From NCBI GenBank assembly GCA_944392545.1, contig CALXWW010000002.1, positions 1 to 59,292 on the forward strand: a stretch of DNA of 59,292 nt, in the 5' to 3' direction. Position numbers and translations under genes: made by a program. Below are positions 10,008-19,577 of this stretch, piece after piece (position 1 is the stretch's first letter; each line of letters begins with the position of its first letter). The DNA is from an uncultured Clostridia bacterium. Its GTDB lineage: Bacteria > Bacillota > Clostridia > TANB77 > CAG-508. Under the pieces are notes generated by a model. It was not told the DNA's origin and did no database searches. It saw nothing but the letters and a program-made list of their open reading frames with translations.

Positions 10008-10445
10008 TTATTCGGCGTTTTTCTTATCACAGTCGCAAATATTTTCTAATGTTATACTTACACCTTCTGGATTTATTTCTTTGTTTTTAGCTAAATCTCC
10101 TAATGTTAATATTCCAACTATTTTATTATTTTCCATAACTGGTATTCTTCTCACTTGATTTGTTCCCATTATTTTTTCAGCTTGTTGTACTTCTTCATCT
10201 GGTTCGCAACAAGTAATATTACAAGTCATTATATCACTTACAGGAGTATTTTTTATTTCTTTACCACAACCAATTGTTCTTAATAAAATATCTCTATCTG
10301 TTACTAAACCTACAACTTTTTTACTGTCATCACACACTGGTATGCAACCTATATGATTTTGACACATTAGTTTTGCGCATTCTTCTGTGTCACAGTCAGG
10401 TTTAACAAAAACCACTTCTTTACACATACAGTCTTTAACTTTCAT
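10008..10445 (-). CDS. CBS-domain pair protein
   Basis: 145 aa. Two CBS motifs: residues about 8-60 (GCIPVCDDSKKVVGLVTDRDIL) and about 72-122 (RRIPVMENNKIVGILTLGDL). Such stand-alone pairs bind adenine nucleotides and act as energy or stress sensors. Cysteines are frequent for so short a protein: DCMC at the N-terminus, CNITCC in the linker and CDC near the C-terminus, which might bind metal or respond to redox state. Start at 10445 is set by AGGAGG six bases upstream; the longer upstream frame is not supported. Confidence 0.85.
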   Translation of the reverse strand: MKVKDCMCKEVVFVKPDCDTEECAKLMCQNHIGCIPVCDDSKKVVGLVTDRDILLRTIGCGKEIKNTPVSDIMTCNITCCEPDEEVQQAEKIMGTNQVRRIPVMENNKIVGILTLGDLAKNKEINPEGVSITLENICDCDKKNAE

Positions 10446-10484
10446 AATATTCCTCCTAATATATTTTATAAACAAAATACAAAT

Positions 10485-10519
10485 GTGAAAAACAAAATCT
10501 TTTGTTTCGTTATTTTCAC
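10485..10519. repeat. Imperfect dyad upstream of the CBS gene
   Basis: GTGAAAA and TTTTCAC bracket a mirrored AACAAAA/TTTTGTT core, 40-75 bases upstream of the CBS start. It could be an operator or leader hairpin; no regulator can be named. Confidence 0.35.
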
Positions 10520-10545
10520 TTTTATTATTATTTACTAAAAAAATA

Positions 10546-10574
10546 AAGATATGCAATTTTTAATTACATATCTT
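10546..10574 (-). terminator. Probable terminator after the flavodoxin-fold gene
   Basis: 8-bp stem AAGATATG/CATATCTT around a 13-base loop, followed on the minus strand by TTATTTTTTTAG. It lies 24 bases past the flavoprotein stop. Confidence 0.55.
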
Positions 10575-10597
10575 GGAAAATTTTTCTTTTTTTAAAA

Positions 10598-11212
10598 TTA
10601 TCTAATAAAATTTGTTTTTATTTTATCCTCATATATTGGTTTTGGTAGATTGGCTTTCTCCTTACATTTTAGAATATATGCCATATTCTTTCCAATGTTT
10701 CTCATCGTTTGCAAACCTTCTAAATCTTGCGTAGCCTCTTCCCTATTGTTTCCATGTATTTGATTCCAATAAGAACTTCCAACCACAAACATATTGTTAA
10801 TAAGTGGATATTTGTTTAATTGGTCAAATGTAGCAGAAGCACCTCCTCTTCTACAGCTTGCTATACAGCTACATGCTTTCCCTGTAAAATATTTACCACC
10901 TGCATAGAAAACTCTGTCTAAAAAAGAGGTAATTGCACCTGAGGCTGAAGCAAAGTGTACAGGAGTTCCAAATACAAATCCATCTGAGTTTTCAGCTTTG
11001 TAAATAAATTCATTTACTTTATCATCGACAAAGCACCTGTTATTATTGCTACGGCATTTATTACAACCAATACAGCCTCGTATTGGTTCTACCCCAAGCC
11101 AAAATATTTCTGTTTCAATTCCTTCTTTTTTTAATTCTTTTTCAACTTCTTCTAATGCTAAATTTGTAGCACCATTCTTATGTGGTCCCCCGTTTACTAA
11201 TAGTACTTTCAT
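10598..11212 (-). CDS. Iron-sulfur flavoprotein / NAD(P)H-dependent FMN reductase
   Basis: 204 aa. Flavodoxin-fold protein: LLVNGGPHKNGATN (residues 4-17) is the FMN phosphate loop, and FGTPVHFASASGAI the second FMN contact. The cysteine cluster CIGCNKCRSNNNRC near residues 47-60 is typical of iron-sulfur flavoproteins of anaerobes, which pass electrons from ferredoxin to O2, H2O2 or quinones. Extra cysteines in KACSCIASCRR. Start ATG has GGAGG seven bases upstream. Confidence 0.85.
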   Translation of the reverse strand: MKVLLVNGGPHKNGATNLALEEVEKELKKEGIETEIFWLGVEPIRGCIGCNKCRSNNNRCFVDDKVNEFIYKAENSDGFVFGTPVHFASASGAITSFLDRVFYAGGKYFTGKACSCIASCRRGGASATFDQLNKYPLINNMFVVGSSYWNQIHGNNREEATQDLEGLQTMRNIGKNMAYILKCKEKANLPKPIYEDKIKTNFIR

Positions 11213-11255
11213 TATATTACCTCCAAATAAATAATATTTTAAAGTATATGTTTTA

Positions 11256-11942
11256 TTATATTAAATCATACATATTTCTTGGATTTATAGGTGGCCTTGG
11301 ATTATTTGGTACGCCGGGAAATGGTGGACGTGGCATTTCTGGTCTTTGTGGCGGTCTGCTTATACCTAATAATTGGTTCAATATAAGAATTTTTATTAAA
11401 TCTCTTAAAGTATTATTTCTTCTACTGTACCTATTCTTCGACACTTCTACCTTATTTTCTGTCTGTCTAACTTGATTTTGTGATGCTATAGATTGATTTA
11501 TATTACTTTGAATTCTTGAATGGCTAGAATTGCTATTTATGTTAGTTGTTCTAGTTTCTTTTGGGCTATCTATTACTTTGTTTTCTAAAACTGTTTTATT
11601 ACTTGGATTAGGTACAGTAACTCTTACATTGATTGTGTCTTCTCCTGAATTATCGCATTCAATATTTAAGTATATTTCATCAGTCATTTGCTCTATTAAT
11701 TCTCTTGTGATTGCTTTAGAATTTGCTTCACATATTTTGCATATCATGGGGTTTAATATTTTATATATTTCAGGATATAACTCTAAAATTTCACTACTAT
11801 ATTTAGGCATGCTACTTTGTATATACTCATAATTGTATCCAGGACAACAGTATGTACTATTATTTTTATAAGTATTGTTATTCAGTTGAATAGGATATCC
11901 TAATATACTTCTTATATAATCTTCATAATTTTGATAATACAT
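11256..11942 (-). CDS. Unknown protein with a proline-rich tail
   Basis: 228 aa, not recognised. Tyr/Asn-rich N-terminus (YYQNYEDYIRSILGYP, a CC pair), a compact helical segment EILELYPEIYKILNPMICKICEANSKA.. (about residues 50-92), a short beta segment (ECDNSGEDTINVRVTVP), a Ser/Asn-rich linker and a Pro/Arg tail (PPQRPEMPRPPFPGVP). No signal peptide. The composition resembles clostridial coat or spore-associated proteins, but that is only an impression. AAGGAGGT precedes the ATG. Confidence 0.65.
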   Translation of the reverse strand: MYYQNYEDYIRSILGYPIQLNNNTYKNNSTYCCPGYNYEYIQSSMPKYSSEILELYPEIYKILNPMICKICEANSKAITRELIEQMTDEIYLNIECDNSGEDTINVRVTVPNPSNKTVLENKVIDSPKETRTTNINSNSSHSRIQSNINQSIASQNQVRQTENKVEVSKNRYSRRNNTLRDLIKILILNQLLGISRPPQRPEMPRPPFPGVPNNPRPPINPRNMYDLI

Positions 11943-12010
11943 ATTATACCTCCTTAAAACTTTGTATATAATATGTACTATGCAAAAAAATGTGATTATA
12001 TAGCTGTAAA

Positions 12011-13411
12011 TTACAAGCTATTTACTAATTCTTTAAATTTCTCTCCTCTCTCCTCGAAGTTTTTAAACATATCAAAGCTTGCACTTGCCGGCGAGAATAG
12101 TACTATTTCTCCTGGTTCTGCTATTTTATATGCTCTGTTTACAACTTGTTCAAGAGACTTGTGTTTGTAAATAGGAAATACTGCTGTTGGATCTTGTTTT
12201 GTAAGTTCTTTTACTACAGCATCATAAATTTTTGTTGTTGTATTTCCAAATAATACTAATTTTGAAACTTTTTCTAATATAGGTTTTGCTAGTGGTGAAT
12301 AATCTAAGTTTTTGTCATAACCACCTGCAATAAGTACAATTTTTTTATCAAAAGAATTAAGTCCTGCAATAGTTCTACTAGGGCTTGTTCCAATAGAGTC
12401 ATTATACCATTTTACCCCATTTATTTCTCTTACAAATTCTAGTCTATGTTCTACTCCTTTAAATTCTTTTATTGCTTCTATTTGAGTTTCTGTATCAACT
12501 AAACTCGATGTAGCTGCAATAGCTGCGCAAATATTTTCGTAGTTATGTCTTCCTCTTAAATGCACATCTTTTACATTTATTAAATGTTTTCTTATACCAT
12601 CATCGCATAATTTTATAATTCCATCATCATATATAACTCCATCTTCTAATTTTGCTTTACTGCTGAAATATATGACTTTTCCATCTACTTCTTTTTTTAG
12701 CTCACGAGTTATATCATTATCATAATTAAGTACAACGATACCATCTTTATTTTGATAATTAAAAATATTCTTCTTTGCTTCTATATATTCTTCATAAGAA
12801 CTATGTTTGTCTAAATGATTTGGAGATATATTAGTAATTACAGATATATCTGGACTAACTTCCATACCCATTAATTGAAAACTACTTAACTCTAATATAA
12901 CTATATCATCTTCTTTAAAATCTCGTACTTTAGTAAATAATGGAATACCTAAATTTCCACCTAAATGACAGTTATATCCTTTCTTTTTAAGTATTTCATA
13001 TATTAGTGTGGTAGTTGTTGTCTTTCCATCACTTCCTGTTACTCCTATTATTTTACAAGGACAAGTATTCATTAGCATTTCAATTTCCGAAGTAACAATA
13101 GCACCTCTTTTTTGTTCAGAAACTAATTGTAAAGTAGTTGGCAGACAACTTGGAGAACGAAATATAATGTTAAAACCTCTCAAAAAATGTAATGCATTTT
13201 TTCCTGTCACTAATTCGAATCCATATTTTTCTAATTTATTTAATATATTCTCATCTAATTTTTCTTTTTCTCTTTGATCAAATACCGTAACTTTCGCCAT
13301 TAAATTATATAGATAATCTATTAAAGGAATATTACTTACTCCTAAACCTATTACGGCTACTCTTTTTCCTTTAATATTTCTTTCAAATGCATCTAATTTT
13401 AAATTTTCCAT
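12011..13411 (-). CDS. murD: UDP-N-acetylmuramoyl-L-alanine--D-glutamate ligase
   Basis: 466 aa, normal length. Adds D-Glu to UDP-MurNAc-L-Ala in the cytoplasmic stage of peptidoglycan synthesis. N-terminal Rossmann domain (VAVIGLGVSNIPLIDYL), ATP loop GVTGSDGKTTTTTLI (residues about 124-138), LELSSFQLMG and NISPNHLDKHSSYEEY of the Mur ligase core, and C-terminal domain EHRLEFVREINGVKWYNDS. Starts 18 bases after the CMP-kinase-like gene, so the two are probably co-transcribed. Confidence 0.97.
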   Translation of the reverse strand: MENLKLDAFERNIKGKRVAVIGLGVSNIPLIDYLYNLMAKVTVFDQREKEKLDENILNKLEKYGFELVTGKNALHFLRGFNIIFRSPSCLPTTLQLVSEQKRGAIVTSEIEMLMNTCPCKIIGVTGSDGKTTTTTLIYEILKKKGYNCHLGGNLGIPLFTKVRDFKEDDIVILELSSFQLMGMEVSPDISVITNISPNHLDKHSSYEEYIEAKKNIFNYQNKDGIVVLNYDNDITRELKKEVDGKVIYFSSKAKLEDGVIYDDGIIKLCDDGIRKHLINVKDVHLRGRHNYENICAAIAATSSLVDTETQIEAIKEFKGVEHRLEFVREINGVKWYNDSIGTSPSRTIAGLNSFDKKIVLIAGGYDKNLDYSPLAKPILEKVSKLVLFGNTTTKIYDAVVKELTKQDPTAVFPIYKHKSLEQVVNRAYKIAEPGEIVLFSPASASFDMFKNFEERGEKFKELVNSL

Positions 13412-13429
13412 ACTATTACTATCCCTCCA

Positions 13430-14113
13430 TCATATATGTAATTCTTTTAATACCTTTTGTGCAGATTCTTCTACCGTGCTACATTTGGTTACATCTATCT
13501 TTATTGTCTTATCGTATATTTTATAATATCCTGCTTTTTCTTGTAATTCATCTCTAGATACTATATTTTTCTTTATTTCTTCATAATTTGCATTATTTCC
13601 ATATTGTTTTAATTTTCTTTTTATTCTTTCATCTAAACTAGCTTCTATAAATAAGTGATAATCTAAATCAGGATAAATATTTATTAAATCTCTTCCTGAT
13701 ACAATTACATTAAAATTTTGTTTATACATGTCTATTAATGTTCTTGCGAAATCATAAAAAGCAGTATTGTCAGCATTTCCACCAGCAATAGATACAGCAA
13801 TAGAATTTTCTTTTGACTGTAAGATCTCATCATTTATTTTTTTATTATTTACATATATAACTGTCTCTCTGTCCTCTATTTTAAACTCTACTCCAAGCTT
13901 ATTCATCAATTCTTTAATATTTACATTTTTAACATTATCTTTTAATTCTTTTATATTAATATTTTTTGAAGACATTAATGCATATACAATACCTCTATAT
14001 AAATTTCCTCCATGTAATATAATACTATTCGGAATATATTTTAATAATTCTTTACAAATAGAAGTTTTTCCACTTCCAACTAATCCTTCTATACCAATAA
14101 CAATATTATTCAT
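13430..14113 (-). CDS. Cytidylate kinase-like nucleoside monophosphate kinase
   Basis: 227 aa, the size of CMP kinase. P-loop GIEGLVGSGKTSICKEL at residues 6-22, GGNLYRGIVYALM matching the GxxYR of Cmk, SGRDLINIYPDLDYHLFIEAS (GRD.. motif), and RDELQEKAGYYKIYD. Probably phosphorylates CMP or a related NMP; the sequence is diverged enough that I give no gene symbol. The start is placed at the second Met because GAGAGG overlaps the first ATG and sits seven bases before the second. Likely operon with murD. Confidence 0.75.
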   Translation of the reverse strand: MNNIVIGIEGLVGSGKTSICKELLKYIPNSIILHGGNLYRGIVYALMSSKNINIKELKDNVKNVNIKELMNKLGVEFKIEDRETVIYVNNKKINDEILQSKENSIAVSIAGGNADNTAFYDFARTLIDMYKQNFNVIVSGRDLINIYPDLDYHLFIEASLDERIKRKLKQYGNNANYEEIKKNIVSRDELQEKAGYYKIYDKTIKIDVTKCSTVEESAQKVLKELHI

Positions 14114-14245
14114 TAAATTACCTCTCATATATAATTAATATAAAAAATTATACCACAAGAAAAAAATTTTTCAACCTTCTTCCATTCCAATGAATAAAAG
14201 CTAGTATTTTGTACATAATTTTAATAAGATCGGAGGTGCATATAT

Positions 14246-14335
14246 ATGTCAGAAAATACTACAAATAATAAGAAAAACAATAAAAAAGGAAATAACAAAA
14301 AAGGTGATAAAAATTCTAACACTTCTAACCAATAA
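14246..14335 (+). CDS. 29-residue Lys/Asn-rich small protein
   Basis: Short ORF MSENTTNNKKNNKKGNNKKG followed by nine more polar residues. About a third of residues are Asn and another third Lys; there are no hydrophobic stretches. CGGAGGTG lies eight bases before the ATG, an excellent ribosome binding site, and a hairpin follows the stop. The composition is that of a nucleic-acid-binding or spore-core type small protein, but no family can be named. Confidence 0.6.
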   Translation: MSENTTNNKKNNKKGNNKKGDKNSNTSNQ

Positions 14336-14367
14336 TATTCTTTGAACTTAGAATATTAGAGAAAATT

Positions 14368-14396
14368 TGAACTTTAAGGAATATCCTTAAAGTTCA
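14368..14396. terminator. Terminator hairpin overlapping a stop codon
   Basis: 13-bp perfect stem TGAACTTTAAGGA/TCCTTAAAGTTCA with a 3-base loop. It can stop both the plus-strand small gene and the minus-strand transglutaminase-like gene, whose last codons and TAA lie inside the right arm. The stem is nearly identical to that at 7952-7982. A second small dyad AATATTCT/AGAATATT precedes it. Confidence 0.75.
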
Positions 14397-15184
14397 TTTC
14401 TTTCTTCTAATTCTCTTTCTTTTTCTTTTTCAAACTCATATGTTTTTCTATTTAGTAGGTAAGTTATCTTTTTTTCATTGGTGACTAATTGCACTCTATA
14501 TTGTTCCGAACCACCTGTTATTTTACTACTAGAGAATATTGCTTTAAATTGATTATTACCACAATATCTTACAAACTTCTCATATATATAAAACAATTCT
14601 GATTCTCCAAGCTTTGACAAATCCCCAAATTCTTTAAGACTATTTAAGGTAATTTCAAATTTAGTTTGTATAGAACAATTAGCTTTTGCTAATTTATTTC
14701 TTAAGATTTGCCAATAATCATTTGAATATCCTCTACCTGTTGTTATATATCCCAATTTTAAGTCCATTTGCCTTAGATCATTACTATTTATCGTACCTTT
14801 TGCAAAATGTGAAGTACTACAATTAAATTGAATATTTTTTAAATCACGAATTAAATCTGTCATGTGTTCTATACCATTTTGGTCTTCATATATTAAGAAT
14901 GTGTGTCCAAATTCATCTGTAAGAAGTCTAGATTTAATTCCCGCACTTTCTAATAATTCTTTATATTGCTTTGATAAAGTTGTACAAATAACTATATTTG
15001 GATTTGAATATGGCTTATAAGAATATATAGAAAAAGTTTCTTCTTCCCCAAACATCATATATTCATATGTTCTATCATAGTAACTTCTTTTGCCCAATTC
15101 TAAATATAGATATCTTGCTTTGCTGTTACTATCCAATCCTTCTGGCATCTGTGTTATAAAGTCTTCTAATTTATTAATTTCCAA
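14387..15184 (-). CDS. Transglutaminase-like protein
   Basis: 265 aa. A Cys-His-Asp arrangement typical of the transglutaminase-like fold can be traced: Cys in NPNIVICTTLSKQYKELL (about residue 68), the following helix and AGIKSRLLT, His in FGHTFLIYEDQNG (about residue 93) and Asp in EHMTDLIRDL. That order and spacing matches bacterial transglutaminase/protease-like proteins. The C-terminal half (residues 130-265) is not recognised and ends in a Glu/Lys/Arg-rich tail. No signal peptide. Follows uvrA on the same strand with a 38-base gap. Confidence 0.6.
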   Translation of the reverse strand: MEINKLEDFITQMPEGLDSNSKARYLYLELGKRSYYDRTYEYMMFGEEETFSIYSYKPYSNPNIVICTTLSKQYKELLESAGIKSRLLTDEFGHTFLIYEDQNGIEHMTDLIRDLKNIQFNCSTSHFAKGTINSNDLRQMDLKLGYITTGRGYSNDYWQILRNKLAKANCSIQTKFEITLNSLKEFGDLSKLGESELFYIYEKFVRYCGNNQFKAIFSSSKITGGSEQYRVQLVTNEKKITYLLNRKTYEFEKEKERELEERNEL

Positions 15185-15222
15185 ATTATCATACCTTTCT
15201 AATATGTATACTTACTTATCTT

Positions 15223-18054
15223 TTATATTTCTAAATATTTTTTCAAGAATTGACCAGTATAGCTTCTATCATTTTTTACTATTTGTTCAGGATTTCCAAC
15301 ACCAATTATTTCTCCTCCACCGTCTCCTCCTTCTGGTCCCAAATCTATAATATAGTCTGCTGTTTTTATTAGGTCTAAATTATGTTCTATTACAATTATA
15401 CTGTTTCCTGTATCCACTAGTCTTTGCAAAATATCTACCAATCTATGTACGTCTGCAATATGAAGTCCAGTTGTTGGTTCATCTAAAATATATAATGTTT
15501 TCCCTGTGGCTCTCTTTGAAAGCTCTGTTGCAAGTTTAATACGTTGCGCTTCTCCACCTGAAAGTGTTGTTGATGGTTGTCCTAATTTGATATAGCCCAA
15601 GCCAACATCGTATAGAGTTTGGATTTTAGTTTTTATTCTTGGTATATTTTTAAAGAATTCTAAAGCTTCTTCAACAGTCATATCAAGTACATCTGAAATA
15701 GTTTTTCCTTTGTATTTTACCTCTAATGTTTCTTTATTATATCTTTTTCCTTTACATACTTCACAAGGTACATAAATATCTGGTAAAAAATGCATTTCTA
15801 TTTTTATAATTCCGTCACCATTACAAGCTTCACATCTACCACCTGTAACATTAAAGCTAAATCTTCCTTTGTCATAGCCTCGTAATTTTGCTTCATTTGT
15901 TCCTGCAAAAATATCACGTATAAAGTCAAATACGCCAGTATATGTCGCTGGGTTTGAACGTGGCGTCCTACCTATTGGTGATTGGTCTATGTTTATTATT
16001 TTATCTATATTTTCTAGTCCTTTTACTTCTTTGCATCTTCCAGGTTTTTCATTTGAACCGTTTAAATCTCTTGCTATTGTTTTATATAATATTTCATTAA
16101 CTAATGTACTTTTACCAGAACCTGACACACCAGTTACACATACAAATTGCCCAAGAGGAAATTTAACATCTATATTTTTTAAGTTATGCTCTGTAGCACC
16201 TTTTACTTCTATTGCTCTTCCATTTGATTTTCTACGTTTCTTTGGTACAGGTATTTTCTTTCTACCGCTTAGATATTGTCCTGTAACTGAATCTGATACA
16301 AGTTTTACCTCTTCTGCTGTGCCTTGAGCCATTACATTTCCTCCATGAACACCAGCACCTGGGCCAATATCTATAATCTGGTCTGCAGCATACATTGTAT
16401 CTTCATCATGTTCTACTACCAAGACTGTATTTCCTAAATCTCTTAAATGCTTTAGAGTAGCTAAAAGCTTATCATTATCTCTTTGATGAAGTCCAATACT
16501 TGGTTCATCTAATATGTATAGAACTCCTGTAAGTCCAGATCCTATTTGTGTTGCAAGTCTAATACGTTGAGCCTCTCCTCCAGATAAAGTTCCAGCACCT
16601 CTTGAAAGTGTTAAATACTCTAGCCCAACATCTATTAAGAACTGTAATCTTTTATTTAACTCTTTAAATATTTGGTCTGCTATCATTCTATCTTTATTAT
16701 TTAATGCTAATGAATTTAAATAATCTTTAATTTTATTTATTGGCATATCTGTTAATTCATTTATATTTTTATCTCCTACCCTAACAGATAAGCTTTCTTT
16801 TTTTAGTCTTGCACCATGGCATTCTGGACAATGAGAATCACTCATATACATTTCATAAAATGTACGCATTCCCTGTGATTTTGTTTCATTATGACGTCTT
16901 TCTAAAGTTGGAATAACTCCTTCAAATGGTGTTCTAAATTTACGGATTCCTGCTGGTGATGAATATTCAAAGTCTATTTCTTCGTTACCAGTACCATATA
17001 ATATTTTATCTAAAAAATCTTTTGGCAATTTCTTTATTGGTACATTTTTTATTTCTACCCCATAGTGTTTGGCAATACTTTCAAAATACATTTTTGCCAT
17101 AGTATCACCTTTTTTCATTGTACTTGCACCAAATGCTTTTATTCCATCATATAGAGTTTTATTTCTATCTGGAATAATTAAATCTTCATCCATTTTCATC
17201 AAATATCCTATACCTGTGCAAGTAGGGCATGCACCGAAAGGATTGTTAAATGAAAACATTCTAGGTGTTAGTTCTTCAAAACTAATTCCACAATCAGGAC
17301 AAGCATAATTTTGGCTAAATAGCATCTCTTTTTTATTTGTAGAATCTTCTATTATAACTATATTATCTGCATGTTTTAAAGCCACTTCAACAGATTCAGT
17401 TAGTCTACTTCTTATATCTTCTTTTATAACTAATCTATCTACTATAAGTTCTATATTGTGCTTTTTCTTTCTATCTATTTCTAAATCATCAGAAAGTTCA
17501 ACTATTTCTCCATCTATTCTAGCTCTTACAAATCCTTCTTTTTCAAATTGTTCTAGTTGCTTTACGAATTCACCTTTTCTACCTCTTACTATAGGTGCTA
17601 ACACTTGGATTCTTGTACCTTCTTCTAACTCCAATATACTATCTATTATCTGATCTATTGTTTGTTTTTCTATTTTCTTACCACATTTTGGACAATATGG
17701 TACGCCAATTCTTGCATATAGAAGACGAATATAGTCATATATTTCTGTAACAGTTCCTACTGTAGAACGTGGATTTTTTGAAGTAGTTTTCTGGTCTATT
17801 GAAATTGCTGGAGAAAGTCCATCAATAGATTCTACATTTGGTTTTTCCATTAGTCCTAAAAATTGTCTTGCATATGCGGATAAACTTTCCACATATCTTC
17901 TTTGCCCTTCTGCATACAAAGTGTCGAAAGCCAAAGATGATTTTCCAGAACCAGAAAGACCTGTTACAACTACTAGTTTATCTCTTGGTATTTCTATATT
18001 TATATTTTTTAAATTATGCTCTTTTGCACCTTTTATTATTATCTTATCCTGCAT
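15223..18054 (-). CDS. uvrA: Excinuclease ABC subunit A
   Basis: 943 aa, full length. Damage-recognition ATPase of nucleotide excision repair. Two ABC ATPase modules: Walker [13 protein letters not shown] (about residues 31-42) and [12 protein letters not shown] (about 640); signatures [14 protein letters not shown] and [14 protein letters not shown]; zinc-binding [21 protein letters not shown] and [18 protein letters not shown] modules. Start has GGGAGGAG upstream. Only 28 bases separate it from the PHP gene, so they are probably co-transcribed. Its partner uvrB lies 2 kb away on the same strand. Confidence 0.98.
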   Translation of the reverse strand: MQDKIIIKGAKEHNLKNINIEIPRDKLVVVTGLSGSGKSSLAFDTLYAEGQRRYVESLSAYARQFLGLMEKPNVESIDGLSPAISIDQKTTSKNPRSTVGTVTEIYDYIRLLYARIGVPYCPKCGKKIEKQTIDQIIDSILELEEGTRIQVLAPIVRGRKGEFVKQLEQFEKEGFVRARIDGEIVELSDDLEIDRKKKHNIELIVDRLVIKEDIRSRLTESVEVALKHADNIVIIEDSTNKKEMLFSQNYACPDCGISFEELTPRMFSFNNPFGACPTCTGIGYLMKMDEDLIIPDRNKTLYDGIKAFGASTMKKGDTMAKMYFESIAKHYGVEIKNVPIKKLPKDFLDKILYGTGNEEIDFEYSSPAGIRKFRTPFEGVIPTLERRHNETKSQGMRTFYEMYMSDSHCPECHGARLKKESLSVRVGDKNINELTDMPINKIKDYLNSLALNNKDRMIADQIFKELNKRLQFLIDVGLEYLTLSRGAGTLSGGEAQRIRLATQIGSGLTGVLYILDEPSIGLHQRDNDKLLATLKHLRDLGNTVLVVEHDEDTMYAADQIIDIGPGAGVHGGNVMAQGTAEEVKLVSDSVTGQYLSGRKKIPVPKKRRKSNGRAIEVKGATEHNLKNIDVKFPLGQFVCVTGVSGSGKSTLVNEILYKTIARDLNGSNEKPGRCKEVKGLENIDKIINIDQSPIGRTPRSNPATYTGVFDFIRDIFAGTNEAKLRGYDKGRFSFNVTGGRCEACNGDGIIKIEMHFLPDIYVPCEVCKGKRYNKETLEVKYKGKTISDVLDMTVEEALEFFKNIPRIKTKIQTLYDVGLGYIKLGQPSTTLSGGEAQRIKLATELSKRATGKTLYILDEPTTGLHIADVHRLVDILQRLVDTGNSIIVIEHNLDLIKTADYIIDLGPEGGDGGGEIIGVGNPEQIVKNDRSYTGQFLKKYLEI

Positions 18055-18082
18055 TTAAAACTCCTCCCGAATTAGTAATTAA

Positions 18083-18976
18083 TCACTGCTTAAGTTTATT
18101 AATAATCTCATTAATAGTTTTTTCCTTTAAAGTAAAAGATGTATTTACAAGTCCTATTTCTGGGCTAATTCCATCTTTAGCGTGAAAATCCGAACCTATA
18201 GTTACAAATAAATTATGTACTTTGGCAAAATCGTTCCATTTTTTTGTTTCATCAAATTTATTATTATCTTTATTTACATATATATAGTTTGCTTCTAACC
18301 CATCTGGCTTCATGTCATTTATTATATTTGAAATATCTATATCAGTTAAATTATCCTCATGAACATATGCAACTGGATGTGCTAAAACAACCTTTCCTCC
18401 TGCTTCTCTTATAATTTTAGCTGCTTCTTTTGGTGTTACAGTCTCCTTATTTACATATGCTGGGCAATTTTCGTTCATTATTGTTTCTATAAATTCTCCT
18501 TTATTTGGAATATGTCCAAACGTTCGAATAAGTTTTTCTTTATTTTTTTCACTACTTATAACATCTAAAGCTATGTGTGCTTTAGTAACAGCTTCTATTT
18601 TATCTAGTTCTTCTACATTTAGAATATATCCAAGCTCGTTTAGTCTTTTAGAAACCTTATGTAAATAATCATGTCTAGAGTTTCTTATTTTACTTAACTT
18701 TTCCTTAAATTTATTATTTTTAATATCAATATTATATCCAAGTACATGAATACCCACTTTATTATTTTTTGTTGATATTTCTACTCCTTTAATAATTTCT
18801 ATATTTTTACTTTTAGCATATTTAAATAGCTCATCAGTATATGCTTCTATTGTATCATGGTCTGTAATAGCAATAAGAGAAACACCATTTTTGTGTGCCT
18901 CATCTATTACTTCTTTAGGCGTTAATCTTCCATCAGATGCTGTTGTGTGTATATGTAAATCTATCCTTTTTAGCAT
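18083..18976 (-). CDS. PHP-domain phosphoesterase (YciV/RNase AM-like)
   Basis: 297 aa. Polymerase-and-histidinol-phosphatase fold: LHIHTTASDGRLTP (residues 7-20) gives the first metal ligands, ITDHDTIEAY the second, EVSTKN region the third, LAHPVAY and GSDFHAKDG the last. Length and motif order match the YciV/TrpH family of 3',5'-nucleotide phosphatases and 5'-3' exoribonucleases. Directly upstream of uvrA in a likely operon. Confidence 0.88.
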   Translation of the reverse strand: MLKRIDLHIHTTASDGRLTPKEVIDEAHKNGVSLIAITDHDTIEAYTDELFKYAKSKNIEIIKGVEISTKNNKVGIHVLGYNIDIKNNKFKEKLSKIRNSRHDYLHKVSKRLNELGYILNVEELDKIEAVTKAHIALDVISSEKNKEKLIRTFGHIPNKGEFIETIMNENCPAYVNKETVTPKEAAKIIREAGGKVVLAHPVAYVHEDNLTDIDISNIINDMKPDGLEANYIYVNKDNNKFDETKKWNDFAKVHNLFVTIGSDFHAKDGISPEIGLVNTSFTLKEKTINEIINKLKQ

Positions 18977-19157
18977 AATTATTTCTCCTTTTCTAACGAC
19001 TATTTATTATACCTACTTTGTTCTTCAATTATTGGTAATTTTTCATGTAAGTTTTCATATTGGGACAAAACGGATATCTAATACCCAAAATTCTTCTTCC
19101 TACACTTAGTATGTTGAAATTAACTCCTTCCAATGAATCTGCTTTATATTTTATAAT

Positions 19158-19179
19158 CCCCTTTCTAGTTTGAAAGGGG
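19158..19179. terminator. CCCCTTTC/GAAAGGGG hairpin
   Basis: 8-bp perfect stem with a 6-base loop just past the stop of the small minus-strand ORF. The T-run is poor on both sides, so it is either a weak terminator or a 3' stabiliser. Confidence 0.45.
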
Positions 19180-19197
19180 TTAAAATTAAATATATTT

Positions 19198-19362
19198 TTA
19201 TATTTCTTCTCTATATATTACATTCTCTCCATTATTTGCAAATATTACTAATGGTTGACTATGTTCCTTTACTCCATTAATATATTGGTCTAAATTTTCT
19301 ATTTCAAATTTGTCTACAGTTAGTTTATTTGTAAAATTGTCTGTCATATCAAATATTCCCAT
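19198..19362 (-). CDS. 54-residue small protein, unknown
   Basis: Begins MGIFDMTDNFTNKLTVDKFE and ends NNGENVIYREEI. AGGGAGGT lies seven bases before the ATG, which is a strong reason to believe it is translated. Acidic, no membrane helix or signal peptide. The segment QPLVIFANNGENVIY looks like a beta hairpin. Not recognised. Confidence 0.55.
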   Translation of the reverse strand: MGIFDMTDNFTNKLTVDKFEIENLDQYINGVKEHSQPLVIFANNGENVIYREEI

Positions 19363-19472
19363 TAAAATTACCTCCCTATAACATCTTTATATATTTTACT
19401 ATATTTTTTACATAATTTCAATTGTTATTCTGATTTTTCACGCTATCTTTTTATAATATTGTTTTTGACATC

Positions 19473-19501
19473 TTTACATAATATGGCAAACGTGTTATAA
19501 T
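19473..19501 (+). promoter_or_regulatory. Promoter of the GC-rich cassette
   Basis: TTTACA, 17 bases, TATAAT. A TTGACA at 19465-19470 is too far from the -10 (25 bases) to be its partner. Transcript would start near 19508, giving a leader of about 70 bases with a small CTGCT/AGCAG hairpin. Confidence 0.65.
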
Positions 19502-19577
19502 ATCTAATATGATGTTTTATTTTAGTCACTGCTGTAGCAGAGACAAGCATCAAATCTATTTTGAGGAGGTCCTATAT

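Noticed and set aside
10446..10556. Longer start for the CBS protein
   Set aside because: AGGAGG lies just before the ATG at 10445 and CBS homologues start with a short lead before the first motif.
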